A stretch of DNA of 64,000 nucleotides, from contig UCNE01000023.1 of the NCBI GenBank assembly GCA_900473685.1, positions 124,001-188,000 on the forward strand. The letters run 5' to 3'. The position numbers and the translations under genes are program-made. This document shows positions 1 to 9,121 of the stretch, in pieces (the stretch's first letter is position 1; the number at the start of each line of letters is the position of its first letter). The notes under the pieces are model-generated. The model made no database searches, was not told where the DNA came from, and worked only from the letters and a program-made list of their open reading frames with translations. Source of the stretch: Hyphomicrobiales bacterium (GTDB taxonomy: Bacteria > Pseudomonadota > Alphaproteobacteria > Rhizobiales > Rhizobiaceae).

Positions 1-2528
1 TGATCGATCATATCCGGGTGGAACTCGGCCTCTTCCAGCAGGCAATCCCATTCCGAAACATTGATATCAACCGGCCGCACAGTGACCCCATGTTCCCGCG
101 CGTCCCGAACCAGTTGCGACGGCGCATAAAAGCCCATCGGCTGCGAATTCAACAAGGCTGCGCAGAAGACGTCGGGGTAATAGGCCTTAACCCAGGAGGA
201 CGCATAGACGAGCAGGGCAAAGGAAGCGGCATGGCTTTCCGGAAAACCATATTCACCAAAGCCCTCGATCTGCCTGAAACAACGCTCGGCAAAGTCACGC
301 GTATATCCGTTAGCGACCATGCCGTTGACCATATCGTCCCTGAACGAATTGACCTGCCCGGAACGTTTGAACGTTGCCATGGAGCGCCGGAGGCGGTCGG
401 CTTTCGCGGGCGAAAACTTCGCGGCGGTAATGGCAATCTGCATGGCCTGTTCCTGGAAAAGCGGCACACCAAACGTCCGCTCCAGAATAGGCCTCATCTC
501 CTCCTTGGGATAATCGATCCTGAACCCGGGAAGATGGGACTGCCCGCGGCTCTTCAGATAGGGGTGCACCATATCTCCCTGGATGGGGCCGGGCCGGACG
601 ATCGCCACCTCAATGACCAGATCATAAAATTTGCGCGGGCGAAGGCGGGGCAACATGCTCATCTGCGCCCGGCTTTCGATCTGAAAGACTCCGATCGTAT
701 CGGCCCGGCACATCATGTCGTAGACCGGCGCGCCATCCTCGTGATCCCTATTGCCGAGATCGGCCAGCGTCTTGCTGACACCATAGTGAGACCTCAGAAA
801 TTCAAAAGCTTTGCGCAGGCAGGTGAGCATTCCCAAAGCCAGGATATCGACCTTGAGAATGCGAAGATTGTCGAGATCGTCCTTGTCCCACTCAACCATG
901 TACCGGCCCGGCATGGCCGTGTTCATGATCGGAACGACCTCATCGAGCCGGTCCTTGGTGATGACAAAACCGCCGACATGCTGCGTGAGGTGACGGGGAA
1001 AGCTCATGATTTGTGTCGCGTAGTGAAGAACATTCCGGGTAACAGGATCGGAAAGATCGAGACCCGCTGCCTTTGCCTCGCGTTCAGACAAATCCTCTGC
1101 CGACCAGCCCCACACCGTACTGGCAAGAGCCGATTGTACATCTTCCGACAGTCCGAACGCCTTGGCCACCTCGCGGCCAGCAGACCGGGCACGGTAGCTC
1201 GTCACCGCTGCGGTCAGGCCGGCGTGCTCCTTGCTATACGTGCTATAGATATACTGGATGACCTCTTCCCGCCTGCCATGTTCAAAATCGACATCGATAT
1301 CCGGCGGCTCATCCCTGTCCATCGACAGAAACCGGTCGAAGAGAAGCGTGCTTTTCTCCGGGTTGACCTCGGTAATCTCCAAGCAATAGCAGATGACAGA
1401 ATTTGCCGCTGAACCGCGTCCCTGACACAGGATCTTCAGTTCATAGCGGGCATGCTGGATGATCTTGTAAACCGTCAGGAAATAGGGGGCATAGTCCTTG
1501 TCGCGGATAAGCTTCAGCTCATAGCCAATCTGGGTTTTGACTTGATCCGGAATGCTTTCCGGGTAACGTTTCCGGGCACCCTCCCATGTCAGGCGTTCGA
1601 GCATGTCGGATGGTGCTTCTCCTTCATCGCCTTCATCCGGATAATTGTGTTTCAGTTCGTCCAGCGAAAAGGACAGGTTTTTGAAGAACGTTTGCGTGTT
1701 GGCGATGGCCTGCGGATAGGCGCGGAACAGCCGCGCCATTTCACGTGAATCCTTGAGATACCGTTCGGCATTGGGGGCGAGACGGAAACCCGCCTGCGTA
1801 ACCGGAACGTGTTCGCGAATGGCAGTAACGATATCCGACAGGGGGCGGCGGGATTTGTCGTGATAAAGTGGCTGGTTACTGGCGATCAGCGGCACGCGGT
1901 TGCGGGCGGCGAGCAGGGAGAGGGTCGCAAAAACCTCTGCGTCCTGTCCGTCATAGGCGGGCGACAAAGCCATAAAGAATGCCTGGCGGAACCGTTCTCT
2001 CAGGCGTGCGAGACAGCCTTCCAGCTTTTCCTGTGCCCCTGCATCGCCCACGAGAGAAGGATCTGGGATGAGGGCAAGCATCATCTCGTCACCCCATTCG
2101 ATGAGATCGTCCTCGTTGAGAACGCACGTTCCCTTTTGTGCCCTGAGATTTCCAGCACTCAGCAAACGGCAGAGATGCCCCCATCCCTTCCTCGTTCGCG
2201 GGTAGGCAAGAATATCCGGTGTACCATCGGAAAAGACCAGCCGGGCGCCCGGCTGAAAAGGAACAGCCTCGAGAAGAGGCTTCTGCTCCTCTCCCTTTTC
2301 GCAGAGCATCAGATTTTCCTGAACTGTCTTTGCGTGCTCCTCCCTAAGTGCCTTGATCTGAGCATGAGCGCGAACCACGCCTGCAACGGAATTGCGGTCG
2401 GCGATTCCGAGACCCGAAAGGCGCAGGATCGCGGCTTGCACCACCATCTCCTCCGGTTTCGATGCACCTTCGAGGAAGGAAAAATTCGATCGAGCGCCAA
2501 TCTCGAAAAATTGGGGTTCCGCACTCAT
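1..2528 (-). CDS. dnaE2: Error-prone DNA polymerase DnaE2 (partial, C-terminus beyond window)
   Basis: This is the alpha-subunit-like polymerase of the SOS mutasome, which synthesises across damaged templates together with ImuA and ImuB. The reverse frame stays open for 842 codons from the ATG at 2528 to the window edge; the family is about 1,080 residues, so the C-terminal OB-fold part is missing. An N-terminal PHP segment reads [12 protein letters not shown] near residue 12, and the catalytic acidic motif PDIDVDF lies in the middle, encoded near 1290-1310. The start overlaps the imuB stop as ATGA, indicating translational coupling in the order imuA-imuB-dnaE2. Control is probably by LexA through the box upstream of imuA. 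A long ORF on the opposite strand is an in-register antisense shadow. The family call is firm. Confidence 0.93.
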   Translation of the reverse strand, partial: MSAEPQFFEIGARSNFSFLEGASKPEEMVVQAAILRLSGLGIADRNSVAGVVRAHAQIKALREEHAKTVQENLMLCEKGEEQKPLLEAVPFQPGARLVFSDGTPDILAYPRTRKGWGHLCRLLSAGNLRAQKGTCVLNEDDLIEWGDEMMLALIPDPSLVGDAGAQEKLEGCLARLRERFRQAFFMALSPAYDGQDAEVFATLSLLAARNRVPLIASNQPLYHDKSRRPLSDIVTAIREHVPVTQAGFRLAPNAERYLKDSREMARLFRAYPQAIANTQTFFKNLSFSLDELKHNYPDEGDEGEAPSDMLERLTWEGARKRYPESIPDQVKTQIGYELKLIRDKDYAPYFLTVYKIIQHARYELKILCQGRGSAANSVICYCLEITEVNPEKSTLLFDRFLSMDRDEPPDIDVDFEHGRREEVIQYIYSTYSKEHAGLTAAVTSYRARSAGREVAKAFGLSEDVQSALASTVWGWSAEDLSEREAKAAGLDLSDPVTRNVLHYATQIMSFPRHLTQHVGGFVITKDRLDEVVPIMNTAMPGRYMVEWDKDDLDNLRILKVDILALGMLTCLRKAFEFLRSHYGVSKTLADLGNRDHEDGAPVYDMMCRADTIGVFQIESRAQMSMLPRLRPRKFYDLVIEVAIVRPGPIQGDMVHPYLKSRGQSHLPGFRIDYPKEEMRPILERTFGVPLFQEQAMQIAITAAKFSPAKADRLRRSMATFKRSGQVNSFRDDMVNGMVANGYTRDFAERCFRQIEGFGEYGFPESHAASFALLVYASSWVKAYYPDVFCAALLNSQPMGFYAPSQLVRDAREHGVTVRPVDINVSEWDCLLEEAEFHPDMID

Positions 2529-4138
2529 GCGAAAATTCCGTGCATGAACCAGCGCGGTGACGGCAACTGGCCGTAGAGCCCCTCGCGGTAGAGCCAGAAG
2601 CGATGACCGGCATCGTCCTCAAGGCGGAAATAATCCCGCGGCTGCGCCTCCGCGCCATCGATCCACCATTCCATGGCAAGCCGTTCCGGCCCCTGGCTGC
2701 GGGAGACACGATGCGTCACGCGGCGCCAATGAAAGCTTTGCGGCGGCCCCTCCGGCACTTCGGCCAGGGAGACTTCTACCAGCTCCGGCCGCCGGAAAAG
2801 CCTGAGAGGGCGTTCGCTGCGGGACCAGGGGGAAACACTTGCGGCCGGTTTCTTGCCCGGCGTGAGCGCATGGATGGCCGGGTTCGTGGCCACCGCCCGT
2901 TCCGGCACATGGCTTTCGCACAATTGAAAACTCTGCAGGCAATCCGCGCCGAGGCGGGCTGACACGCGATCGACAAACCCCGCGAGAGAGATATCCTTTT
3001 GCCGGGTACCGTCAAAATCCTCCTGCGGTGTATCGAAAGCTTCATACCGCATGACGTTCAGCCGCAGGATTTCAAACCCATAGCCGGCATCGAGATCATC
3101 ATGAACCGCCTGGAGGCGTTCGGAAAATAGCGCGGCGATCCGCTTCGGATCCCGCAATGGCTGCGAAGCACCGGCGGCGATGCGAAAGACCCGGCCGTCG
3201 ACCCTAAACAGCATGAGTTCGAAAGCCCGCCCGCCGGCACCCCGCTCTTCCAGACTTGTTTTCAACGACAGGGCGATCTGCCCGGTCAGATAGAGGATAT
3301 CCTCCTCCGCTTGTATGGGCTCGATCAGGCGGCGCTCGGCAGAAAGACTGGCGACGGGGCGGCGTGGAGACACCGGCTCTTCATCACGGCCAAGCGCCTG
3401 ATCAAGCCGCAGCAGCAGTTTTGCTCCGAAACGCCGCGCCAAGGGCGCCCGCGGTGCTAGGATGAGATCACCAATCTGCTTCAATCCAAGCTTCTGGAGT
3501 GCGACGACCGTCTGCTCCTCCAGCCGGAGAGACGCGACCGGCAAGGGTGCCAGCACGAGCTCCATGTTTTCCTCGGCGATGACGCCTCCACCCCCGAAGC
3601 GGGAGGCCGCCCAGGAAAGACCCGGCGCCGAAGAGATGGCGCCCCGCGCATCGATGCCCATCTGGAAGAGGCGCAAGAGAATATCCTTGAGCAGCGCCTG
3701 CTCGCCGCCGAAGAGATGAGAGCTGCCGGTGATATCGAGGAACAATCCATCTGAACCGTCAAGCGCCACCAGCGGCGTGTAGCGGTCGCACCAGTCGGCG
3801 ATACCATCAAGAAGGCGGCGGTCGGCGGTCAGGTCTTCCTCGATGACATCGAGCTTGGGATACATGGCCCGTGCTTCCGCCACGCCCTGGCCTTTCCTGA
3901 GGCCGATTGTTTCAGCCGTCTCGTCAAGCGCCGTCAGCCGCATGGCATTGTTGATCCGCCCCGAGCAGACGACGGGTGGGGCGTCAGGACGCCCGGTCAA
4001 GCGCCAGGACAGACCCCACTTCTTGCGGGCGATCCGGTCGGTTGGCAGGTGCGGGAAGGCGAGGGCCAGAATGCGCTGGGAGCTTGCGCGCAGACCGAGC
4101 ATGTTCTGGCTCGCAGGCGGGGAGAAACTGACGGTCAT
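2525..4138 (-). CDS. imuB: ImuB, Y-family polymerase-like mutasome protein
   Basis: ImuB is a catalytically inactive Y-family (DinB-like) protein that bridges the beta clamp, ImuA and DnaE2 in induced mutagenesis. The chosen ATG at 4138 gives 537 residues, close to the usual length of about 500, and has GGAG about 10 bases upstream. The frame is open further, to 4333, but that extension has no homologous look. Recognisable parts are the N-terminal [13 protein letters not shown], the helix-hairpin-helix-like stretch [13 protein letters not shown], and a little-finger-like C-terminal half. The start lies inside imuA, giving a 155-bp overlap, and the end overlaps dnaE2 by 4 bp. The next in-frame ATG at 4102 is possible but has no Shine-Dalgarno sequence. 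Confidence 0.9.
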   Translation of the reverse strand: MTVSFSPPASQNMLGLRASSQRILALAFPHLPTDRIARKKWGLSWRLTGRPDAPPVVCSGRINNAMRLTALDETAETIGLRKGQGVAEARAMYPKLDVIEEDLTADRRLLDGIADWCDRYTPLVALDGSDGLFLDITGSSHLFGGEQALLKDILLRLFQMGIDARGAISSAPGLSWAASRFGGGGVIAEENMELVLAPLPVASLRLEEQTVVALQKLGLKQIGDLILAPRAPLARRFGAKLLLRLDQALGRDEEPVSPRRPVASLSAERRLIEPIQAEEDILYLTGQIALSLKTSLEERGAGGRAFELMLFRVDGRVFRIAAGASQPLRDPKRIAALFSERLQAVHDDLDAGYGFEILRLNVMRYEAFDTPQEDFDGTRQKDISLAGFVDRVSARLGADCLQSFQLCESHVPERAVATNPAIHALTPGKKPAASVSPWSRSERPLRLFRRPELVEVSLAEVPEGPPQSFHWRRVTHRVSRSQGPERLAMEWWIDGAEAQPRDYFRLEDDAGHRFWLYREGLYGQLPSPRWFMHGIFA

Positions 4139-4913
4139 GGGGGTTCCACTCCAGAAGCAGGGAGACGGGGGCCGGATTTCGGCTTTTCTCCAGGGTGAGA
4201 CGGAAAACCGGATTGCCGATGCTGCCGCCAAGCATCGATCGATCCGGCAAAAACCGGTTTGTTGCGGGCGCGGGTTCAACCAGAAAGCGGAAAGGTGCGC
4301 TGCTTGCCTCTTCCTCTCCGGACTGACGCACAATGAGGAGCGGGCGGCCTGCCGCCTTTGCCCGCAAACCCAGCCGCCGGCTTTCGGTCAGGCCGAAATG
4401 GGCCGGATTGCCTTTGACCTCCAATATGCTGACCGAAAAGGCACCACTTTCGACGGCGGTTTCAGCAAGCCAGAGTGCCTCTTCCAGCCTGCGCGGCACC
4501 GCATGCAGGAAACGCTCCGGCTTCAGCCCAAAATCCGCCAGGCCCAACGCATAGGGAATACCTGTTTCCATCGACGTGACCGTGTCGCTGATCCACAGAA
4601 CTGGCGATCGATCTTCCTCCGATTTACGCTGCAACAACGCGGCAAGTGCCAATGCAAAGCCGGTGGCTGCCGTCGCATTGCGCATCGCCTGCGAGCGGAT
4701 TTCGGACATACCATTGAGAGGCAATCCGCCTTCCAGAGCATGATCGAGCGCCGGTATCCCCAGCGGAAAACGCTGGTCTTCCGCCCTCCTTGAATGCCCG
4801 CTCTCAGCCGCCAAAGCCTCTTGCCTGGCGGCGGCAACAGAGCTGCCTTCCAACCTTGCGACCTCTTCGCGGAGCGCAAAAAGACGCTCGCGCGTCATGG
4901 GCGTCTGCACCAT
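3984..4913 (-). CDS. imuA: ImuA, SOS mutagenesis RecA-like protein
   Basis: ImuA is a RecA/SulA-related protein encoded first in the imuA-imuB-dnaE2 damage-tolerance operon. The product has 309 residues from the ATG at 4913, which has GGAG seven bases upstream; a TTG at 4931 would add six residues. Characteristic segments are FPLGIPALDHALEGGLP near residue 55 and VLWISDTVTSMETGIPYALGL in the core, where a RecA fold would be. The last 50 or so residues (after [12 protein letters not shown]) are proline- and arginine-rich and are read across the imuB start region in another frame, so this tail may be an overlap product rather than a conserved domain. A LexA box sits 22 bp upstream of the start. 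Confidence 0.88.
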   Translation of the reverse strand: MVQTPMTRERLFALREEVARLEGSSVAAARQEALAAESGHSRRAEDQRFPLGIPALDHALEGGLPLNGMSEIRSQAMRNATAATGFALALAALLQRKSEEDRSPVLWISDTVTSMETGIPYALGLADFGLKPERFLHAVPRRLEEALWLAETAVESGAFSVSILEVKGNPAHFGLTESRRLGLRAKAAGRPLLIVRQSGEEEASSAPFRFLVEPAPATNRFLPDRSMLGGSIGNPVFRLTLEKSRNPAPVSLLLEWNPHDRQFLPACEPEHARSARKLPAHSGPRLPAPANRPDRPQEVGSVLALDRAS

Positions 4914-4934
4914 GACGTCACTCCAATTCAAATT

Positions 4935-4949
4935 GTTCCTGTTATGTTC
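4935..4949 (-). promoter_or_regulatory. LexA (SOS) box upstream of imuA
   Basis: GTTC-CTGTTAT-GTTC is an exact match to the alphaproteobacterial LexA consensus GTTC-N7-GTTC. It lies just upstream of imuA and touches a -10-like TATAAG (4949-4954 on the minus strand), so bound LexA would block the promoter. The position fits known SOS control of imuA-imuB-dnaE2 cassettes. Confidence 0.85.
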
Positions 4950-5083
4950 TTATAGATTCCAGAGCTTCAAGAAAGAGTCAACGGGATTCTCTAAGAATTT
5001 ATTCCTTGACAGGGGGTGTTCAAATTCAACCCTCGAAAAACACTGGGGAAATGGCTATATCAGGGGGTAAGCAAGGAGTGCCC

Positions 5084-5518
5084 ATGGCCCGCATAAACCA
5101 GAGCGACGATTGGCGGGAACGCCACGCGCCGACAATCAGCACATTCGAATCCCTGGCGCTGGAGGCTTACAGCCATCTGCCGGAGGAATTCCGGGCGCTG
5201 GCAACCGATCTGACCATCGAGATCAACGACTTTCCGGATGAGGACGTCTTCGAGGACATGGCGCTGGAAACGCCGTTCGATCTGCTCGGACTGTTCGAAG
5301 GGCGCGGCATTGGTGAACGTTTCACCATGGAAACCGGCGAGATGCCGAACCGGATCATTCTCTACCGCCGGCCGATCCTCGACTATTGGGCCGAGAACGA
5401 GGAGACGCTGGGCGACATCGTCACCCATGTACTGATCCACGAGATCGGCCATCATTTCGGCCTGTCGGACGACGACATGGAGCGGATCGAGGAAAGTGTC
5501 GAGCATGTCGGTGGCTGA
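5084..5518 (+). CDS. Metallopeptidase family protein (minimal zincin-like domain)
   Basis: This is a 144-residue protein of the DUF1025/MMP-like metallopeptidase family. The signature is an HExxHxxGxxD-type zinc site near the C-terminus, reading HEIGHHFGLSDDDME, with histidines and glutamate placed to hold one zinc ion. No signal peptide or membrane segment is present, so it should be cytoplasmic. The start is the ATG at 5084 with AAGGAG five bases upstream; an upstream in-frame extension to 5006 lacks a ribosome site. It is transcribed divergently from imuA across about 170 bp and is convergent with the next gene. The substrate is unknown for the family. Confidence 0.85.
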   Translation: MARINQSDDWRERHAPTISTFESLALEAYSHLPEEFRALATDLTIEINDFPDEDVFEDMALETPFDLLGLFEGRGIGERFTMETGEMPNRIILYRRPILDYWAENEETLGDIVTHVLIHEIGHHFGLSDDDMERIEESVEHVGG

Positions 5519-5552
5519 GACGGGGTAAACCGTCCCAGCCGGCTTTGAAGCC

Positions 5553-5759
5553 TCAATGCTCGGAGAGCTTGGTGTCGGCGGTGTATTCCTTGCCCTCGAC
5601 ATCCTTGATTACGGCCTGGCCGCACATCATCACCTTGGCTTCCTTGTTCCAGGCATAGGTCGGCGAACCATAGAGGTCCCAGCCCTTGTTGAGGGCAGCG
5701 GTGACCTTGTGGCAGAAGGTGGCGTCGTCGACGGCGGTCAGCAAGCGGTAGAGTTTCAA
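5553..5759 (-). CDS. DUF1737 domain-containing protein
   Basis: This is a 68-residue protein matching the small DUF1737 family, with MKLYRLLTAVDDATFCHKV followed by the conserved NKGWDLYGSPTY. The start is a TTG that overlaps the stop of the CitE-like gene as TTGA; AAGGA lies eight bases upstream, so it is probably translationally coupled. It has no signal peptide and no membrane helix. The function of DUF1737 is not known to me. A frequent position at the end of metabolic operons fits what is seen here. Confidence 0.85.
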   Translation of the reverse strand: MKLYRLLTAVDDATFCHKVTAALNKGWDLYGSPTYAWNKEAKVMMCGQAVIKDVEGKEYTADTKLSEH

Positions 5760-6691
5760 GAGGTTTTTCCTTTTTCGGTGATGGCATCGGCCTTTGCGGC
5801 GAGCCGTAGGGCCTGATCCAGATGAAGGCGCTCGACCATCAAGCCGTTGAGATTGATGACGGCTTTATCCGTATTTTCGGGGAGCGCAAAGGCATCGATG
5901 ATGGATTTGGCTTCGGCAAGAGCGGCATCGGCAACACCGAAGGCGCTGTTGGCCGGACCGATCTGGGCCGGGTGGATCAGCATCTTGCCGTCGAAGCCCA
6001 TGTCGCGGCCCTGGGCGCATTCCGCCTCGAAACCTGAAACATCCCGAAAATCGTTGAAGACGGCATCGATGATGTCGAGGCCGCAGCTGCGGGCCGCAAG
6101 CAGGGTCTGCATCAGCCAGGCAATGAGGTAGGTGCGGCCGGGCAGGGCGGGAACGCCGGTTTCCTTGCGCAGATCGTTCAGCCCCGGCACGAAACAATCG
6201 AGCCTGCCGCCGGAGGTACGGCCGGTTTCGGCAATCGCCGCCGCATTCAGCACGCCGCGCGGCGTCTCGATCATTGCCCAGAGGCGGACACTATCCGGCG
6301 CATCGTTTTCCGACAGGAAGTCCACGACCGCCTGGATATCCTGCGGGCTTTCGACCTTCGGCAAAAGGATGGCATCGGGCGATAGAGTCAGAGCGAAGGC
6401 TAGGTCCTTTTCGCCGAACGGTGTCTTCAGATCGTTGATGCGGACGATGACTTCGATATCGCTGCGGCGCTGCCGCTGCAGATGATCGGCCAGTATCTGG
6501 CGGGCGGCGACCTTGTTGAAGATGGAGACCGCATCCTCAAGGTCGTAGATCACCGCATCGCAGGCAAGGCTGGCGATCTTGGCAAGGGCGCGGGCATTGT
6601 CGGCAGGCACGCAGAGCACCGAGCGGCGAAGGCGGGCAGGATGGCGATCGTTGAGCGAAATCATGCGGCTTTTGTGCCCGGCTTTCGCCAT
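5756..6691 (-). CDS. CitE-like CoA ester lyase (HpcH/HpaI aldolase family)
   Basis: This TIM-barrel protein of 311 residues belongs to the citrate lyase beta-subunit-like family, which cleaves or forms C-C bonds in malyl-, citramalyl- or related CoA esters using Mg2+. Visible features are the first strand RRSVLCVPADNARALAKI, the acidic motif DAVIYDLEDAVS, the arginine/glutamate segment LLPKVESPQDI and the GLNDLRKETGV loop. No citrate lyase alpha or gamma gene is nearby, so it is not part of a citrate lyase operon and more likely acts on a stand-alone CoA ester. The start is uncertain: ATGs at 6691 and 6664 are both possible and neither has a strong ribosome site. It is followed directly by the DUF1737 gene. 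Confidence 0.82.
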   Translation of the reverse strand: MAKAGHKSRMISLNDRHPARLRRSVLCVPADNARALAKIASLACDAVIYDLEDAVSIFNKVAARQILADHLQRQRRSDIEVIVRINDLKTPFGEKDLAFALTLSPDAILLPKVESPQDIQAVVDFLSENDAPDSVRLWAMIETPRGVLNAAAIAETGRTSGGRLDCFVPGLNDLRKETGVPALPGRTYLIAWLMQTLLAARSCGLDIIDAVFNDFRDVSGFEAECAQGRDMGFDGKMLIHPAQIGPANSAFGVADAALAEAKSIIDAFALPENTDKAVINLNGLMVERLHLDQALRLAAKADAITEKGKTS

Positions 6692-6778
6692 TTTCGCAAG
6701 GCAGACGTGTCATACGGAAGTAGGTCTTGCAACGCGGCGCGGGCGAACCCACATTCTGGGCAACGAAAGGTGACGACA

Positions 6779-7024
6779 ATGCAAAGCATACGCTCTCTCC
6801 TCCTGACAATCGCAGGCATCGCGTTCACGCTGATGGCCTTCGTGTTTACCGCATCGCTTGGCCTCGCCCTGATCGGTATCGCCTCGGTGGTGATGATCGG
6901 CACGACGATTGCAGCACGGCTGGCACCCAAGCCGGTGCATGCCACGGTGAACCGCAATTCGGCCCGCCCGCAGCGCGAACCGCGCATCTGGAACGACGGC
7001 CGCGGCACGATCATCGATCTCTAA
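6779..7024 (+). CDS. Small predicted membrane protein, function unknown
   Basis: This 81-residue ORF starts at an ATG with GAAAGG eight bases upstream. The N-terminal half is hydrophobic (LLLTIAGIAFTLMAFVFTAS, then LGLALIGIASVVMIGTTIAA), consistent with one long or two short membrane helices. The C-terminal half is polar and basic (PQREPRIWNDGRGTIIDL). I do not recognise a named family. It is divergent from the CitE-like gene and lies 118 bp before leuD on the same strand, so it could share a transcript with leuD. Confidence 0.7.
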   Translation: MQSIRSLLLTIAGIAFTLMAFVFTASLGLALIGIASVVMIGTTIAARLAPKPVHATVNRNSARPQREPRIWNDGRGTIIDL

Positions 7025-7142
7025 AGGCGGCTTTGCGGGCTTTCCGGCGACCCGGAATAAGATTCTCCTTCATTTCGGCATGAAATTGCTCTAAACGCTG
7101 GGCGGAAATTTTTCCGCCCCGTTGAAATCGAAGGCCATTGCC

Positions 7143-7748
7143 ATGGACAAGTTCGTCAAGCTCACCGGCGTTGCCGCGCCGCTCCCCGTCGTCAATATCG
7201 ACACGGACATGATCATTCCGAAGGATTACCTGAAGACGATCAAGCGCACCGGGCTCGGCACCGGCCTTTTCGCTGAAGCCCGCTATCACGAAGACGGCTC
7301 GGTCAACGAGGATTTCGTCCTCAACAAGCCCGCCTACCAGAATGCCAAGATCCTGGTTGCCGGCGACAATTTCGGTTGCGGCTCCTCGCGCGAGCATGCC
7401 CCGTGGGCGCTGCTCGATTTCGGCATCCGCTGCGTTATCTCGACCTCGTTTGCCGACATCTTCTACAACAACTGTTTCAAGAACGGCATCCTGCCGGTCG
7501 TGGTTTCGCCGGAAGACCTGGAAAAGCTGATGGATGACGCTTCGCGCGGCTCCAACGCCATCCTGACGGTCGACCTTGAAAGCCAGGAAATCACCGGTCC
7601 GGACGGCGGCAAGATCACTTTCGAACTTGACGCATTCCGCCGCCATTGCATGCTGAACGGCCTCGATGATATCGGCCTGACGCTGGAAAAGGTAACGGCG
7701 ATCGACACGTTCGAAAAGGCCAATGCCGCTTCGCATCCCTGGGCCTGA
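7143..7748 (+). CDS. leuD: 3-isopropylmalate dehydratase small subunit LeuD
   Basis: LeuD is the small (swivel-domain) subunit of the Fe-S isomerase that converts 2-isopropylmalate to 3-isopropylmalate in leucine synthesis; the cluster-bearing partner LeuC is not in this window. The product has 201 residues, the normal size. The signature [17 protein letters not shown] is near residue 75. The ATG at 7143 is preceded by AAGG at eight bases; a TTG at 7122 would add seven residues. The 5' region carries an 8-bp hairpin (GGGCGGAA/TTCCGCCC). leuB, which acts at the next step, lies 3.5 kb downstream rather than adjacent. Confidence 0.97.
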   Translation: MDKFVKLTGVAAPLPVVNIDTDMIIPKDYLKTIKRTGLGTGLFAEARYHEDGSVNEDFVLNKPAYQNAKILVAGDNFGCGSSREHAPWALLDFGIRCVISTSFADIFYNNCFKNGILPVVVSPEDLEKLMDDASRGSNAILTVDLESQEITGPDGGKITFELDAFRRHCMLNGLDDIGLTLEKVTAIDTFEKANAASHPWA

Positions 7749-7754
7749 ACCCCG

Positions 7755-8141
7755 ATGCCAAGCCCGCGAAAACTGATCTCTTCCGGCTCGCCGTTTGAAA
7801 AGACGGCGGGTTATTCGCGGGCTGTCGTGCAGGGCGACTGGTGCTTCGTTTCCGGCACGACCGGCTACGATTACCAGACGATGACCATGCCGGAGACGGT
7901 GGAGGAGCAGACCCGCAACTGCCTGAAGACGATCGAGGCGGCTCTCGTTGATGCCGGATTTTCGCTCAAGGATGCGGTGCGCAATCACTACTATGTCACC
8001 GATGCCGCCTTTGCCGATATCGTCTTCCCGATCCTCGGCGAGGCTTTTGGCGATATCCGACCGGCTGCAACGATGGTGGTCTGTGACCTGATCCGCCCGG
8101 AAATGCTGATCGAGATCGAAGTCACCGCCTTCAAGGGCTGA
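7755..8141 (+). CDS. RidA family protein
   Basis: This is a 128-residue protein of the YjgF/YER057c/UK114 (RidA) family. Members are trimeric and deaminate reactive enamine/imine intermediates, for example those released by PLP enzymes. Supporting segments are the N-terminal FEKTAGYSRAVVQGDWCFVSGTTG, the ring-closing NCLKTIEAALVDAGFSLKDAV, and the C-terminal ATMVVCDLIRPEMLIEIEVTAF. The conserved arginine of the active site appears as IRPE near residue 117. It begins six bases after leuD, so cotranscription is likely, and protection of branched-chain amino acid metabolism is a reasonable inference. It is not the canonical RidA of the ilv operons by position. Confidence 0.88.
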   Translation: MPSPRKLISSGSPFEKTAGYSRAVVQGDWCFVSGTTGYDYQTMTMPETVEEQTRNCLKTIEAALVDAGFSLKDAVRNHYYVTDAAFADIVFPILGEAFGDIRPAATMVVCDLIRPEMLIEIEVTAFKG

Positions 8142-8147
8142 CACGGA

Positions 8148-8531
8148 TCAGCCTTCGACAAAGGGTGGCCCCAAAGGCTCTTCCAGCCCTGCCTTTGCCA
8201 GTTCCTGATGATAATAGAGAAACACGCGGCGCCGGAAGGTGATCATCTCGCGCTCCTCATCCGTTTTTGCCATTGCAAGACCCGCCGCGAACGCCTCCGG
8301 AGTAGCCAGCTCGACCGTATTGGTCGCAAAATCCAGCATCTCCCTGGTTTCTTCGGTTTTCATGGGGCGGATGCATAAAAGCAATCCGCTTGCCGCCACC
8401 TTGCCGAGACAATGGCCATCGCGCCGGCAGCGGCGGACACGGCAACGGAGATGATTGAGCCAGACCGTGGTCGCCACGCGCAGGAAGACCTCCGATGAAG
8501 GCGAGCGGGGCGGAGGTTTGATATAGGGCAT
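8148..8531 (-). CDS. Hypothetical protein with N-terminal cysteine cluster
   Basis: This 127-residue protein has no family I can name. The ATG at 8531 is supported by AGAGGA about nine bases upstream; the frame is open to 8615 but without a ribosome site. The N-terminal third is basic and carries a compact cysteine pattern (LRCRVRRCRRDGHCLG) with a further cysteine about ten residues on (LLLCI), suggesting a small metal-binding or knuckle-like unit. The C-terminal half is helical and acidic (EEREMITFRRRVFLYYHQEL). It is convergent with the RidA gene, seven bases apart. Confidence 0.7.
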   Translation of the reverse strand: MPYIKPPPRSPSSEVFLRVATTVWLNHLRCRVRRCRRDGHCLGKVAASGLLLCIRPMKTEETREMLDFATNTVELATPEAFAAGLAMAKTDEEREMITFRRRVFLYYHQELAKAGLEEPLGPPFVEG

Positions 8532-9121
8532 ACCGGTTTTCCTCTTATCGGCTGACCGGAACGGCAGCAGGAAACATCCCCGCGCGGTGTCCGCCGTGGT
8601 TTTGAAAACATGCACTCAATCGGACGGGGCACTGGAAACCGTCTCTAATGAGTAAATTTAATTGACGCCTTCCAGCGCCCCGTTTGGCGTTCTCTCGGGA
8701 GCTTTCCTCCCTACAGACCCCGACTGCGGATTCTCTGACCCGGGACGATCGTCGCGACATAGAGTTCCGGTTCCGGCGTTCAGCATCACGGTTCCGGTAC
8801 GTCACGCTTCTTGACCCGGCATGCGTGCCACACAGGCACACCCGCCCCAGAAGGACAGGGGGAATCCATTTTCCAGGGGCTCTCCTTCCGGTCCGCCTGA
8901 CGTTCGAGGCCTCCTTGCGGGAGACCACGAGGCTTTCCGTGGAGCGCCAGCCCCGCCTCGCCGCAAACGTCTTGCGGTGTATCCGTGACAGAACTCCATG
9001 ATCATGACACGGTTTTTCAGAGCGGGGATTTTGGAGGAAGACGATTCCGATAAAACTGTTCGATTTCAACGCGCAGACATGTAGCATCCCGTTTGAACGT
9101 CCACGCCAAAAGGGGAAAATC
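8532..9121. other. 590-bp stretch without a convincing gene; several hairpins
   Basis: No reading frame here has a ribosome site with plausible protein composition; the open frames are arginine-rich and look like antisense noise. The stretch contains a series of short perfect hairpins: GGGAG-CTTTC-CTCCC near 8699, GTGCC-ACACA-GGCAC near 8826, CCACG-N8-CGTGG near 8925 and CCGCAA-ACGTC-TTGCGG near 8960. It also has a repeated GTTCCGGT. It may hold a structured RNA or long leader for the DoxX gene downstream. I could not match it to tmRNA, RNase P RNA, SRP RNA or 6S RNA by eye. Confidence 0.4.

Noticed and set aside
18-1412. Long plus-strand open frame of 464 codons
   Set aside because: It runs in register opposite dnaE2, whose sequence has clear polymerase motifs; the plus frame has no recognisable domain or ribosome site.
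1736-1755. parS-like TTTCACGTGAATC inside dnaE2
   Set aside because: Only about 13 of 16 positions match, and it lies far from parAB; chance coding sequence is likelier.
4139-4333. N-terminal extension of ImuB to 4333
   Set aside because: The extra 65 residues lie wholly inside imuA, show no similarity to the ImuB head and lack a ribosome site.
5004-5036. TTGACA as a promoter of the metallopeptidase gene
   Set aside because: No acceptable -10 hexamer lies at 16-18 bp spacing, so I did not list it.
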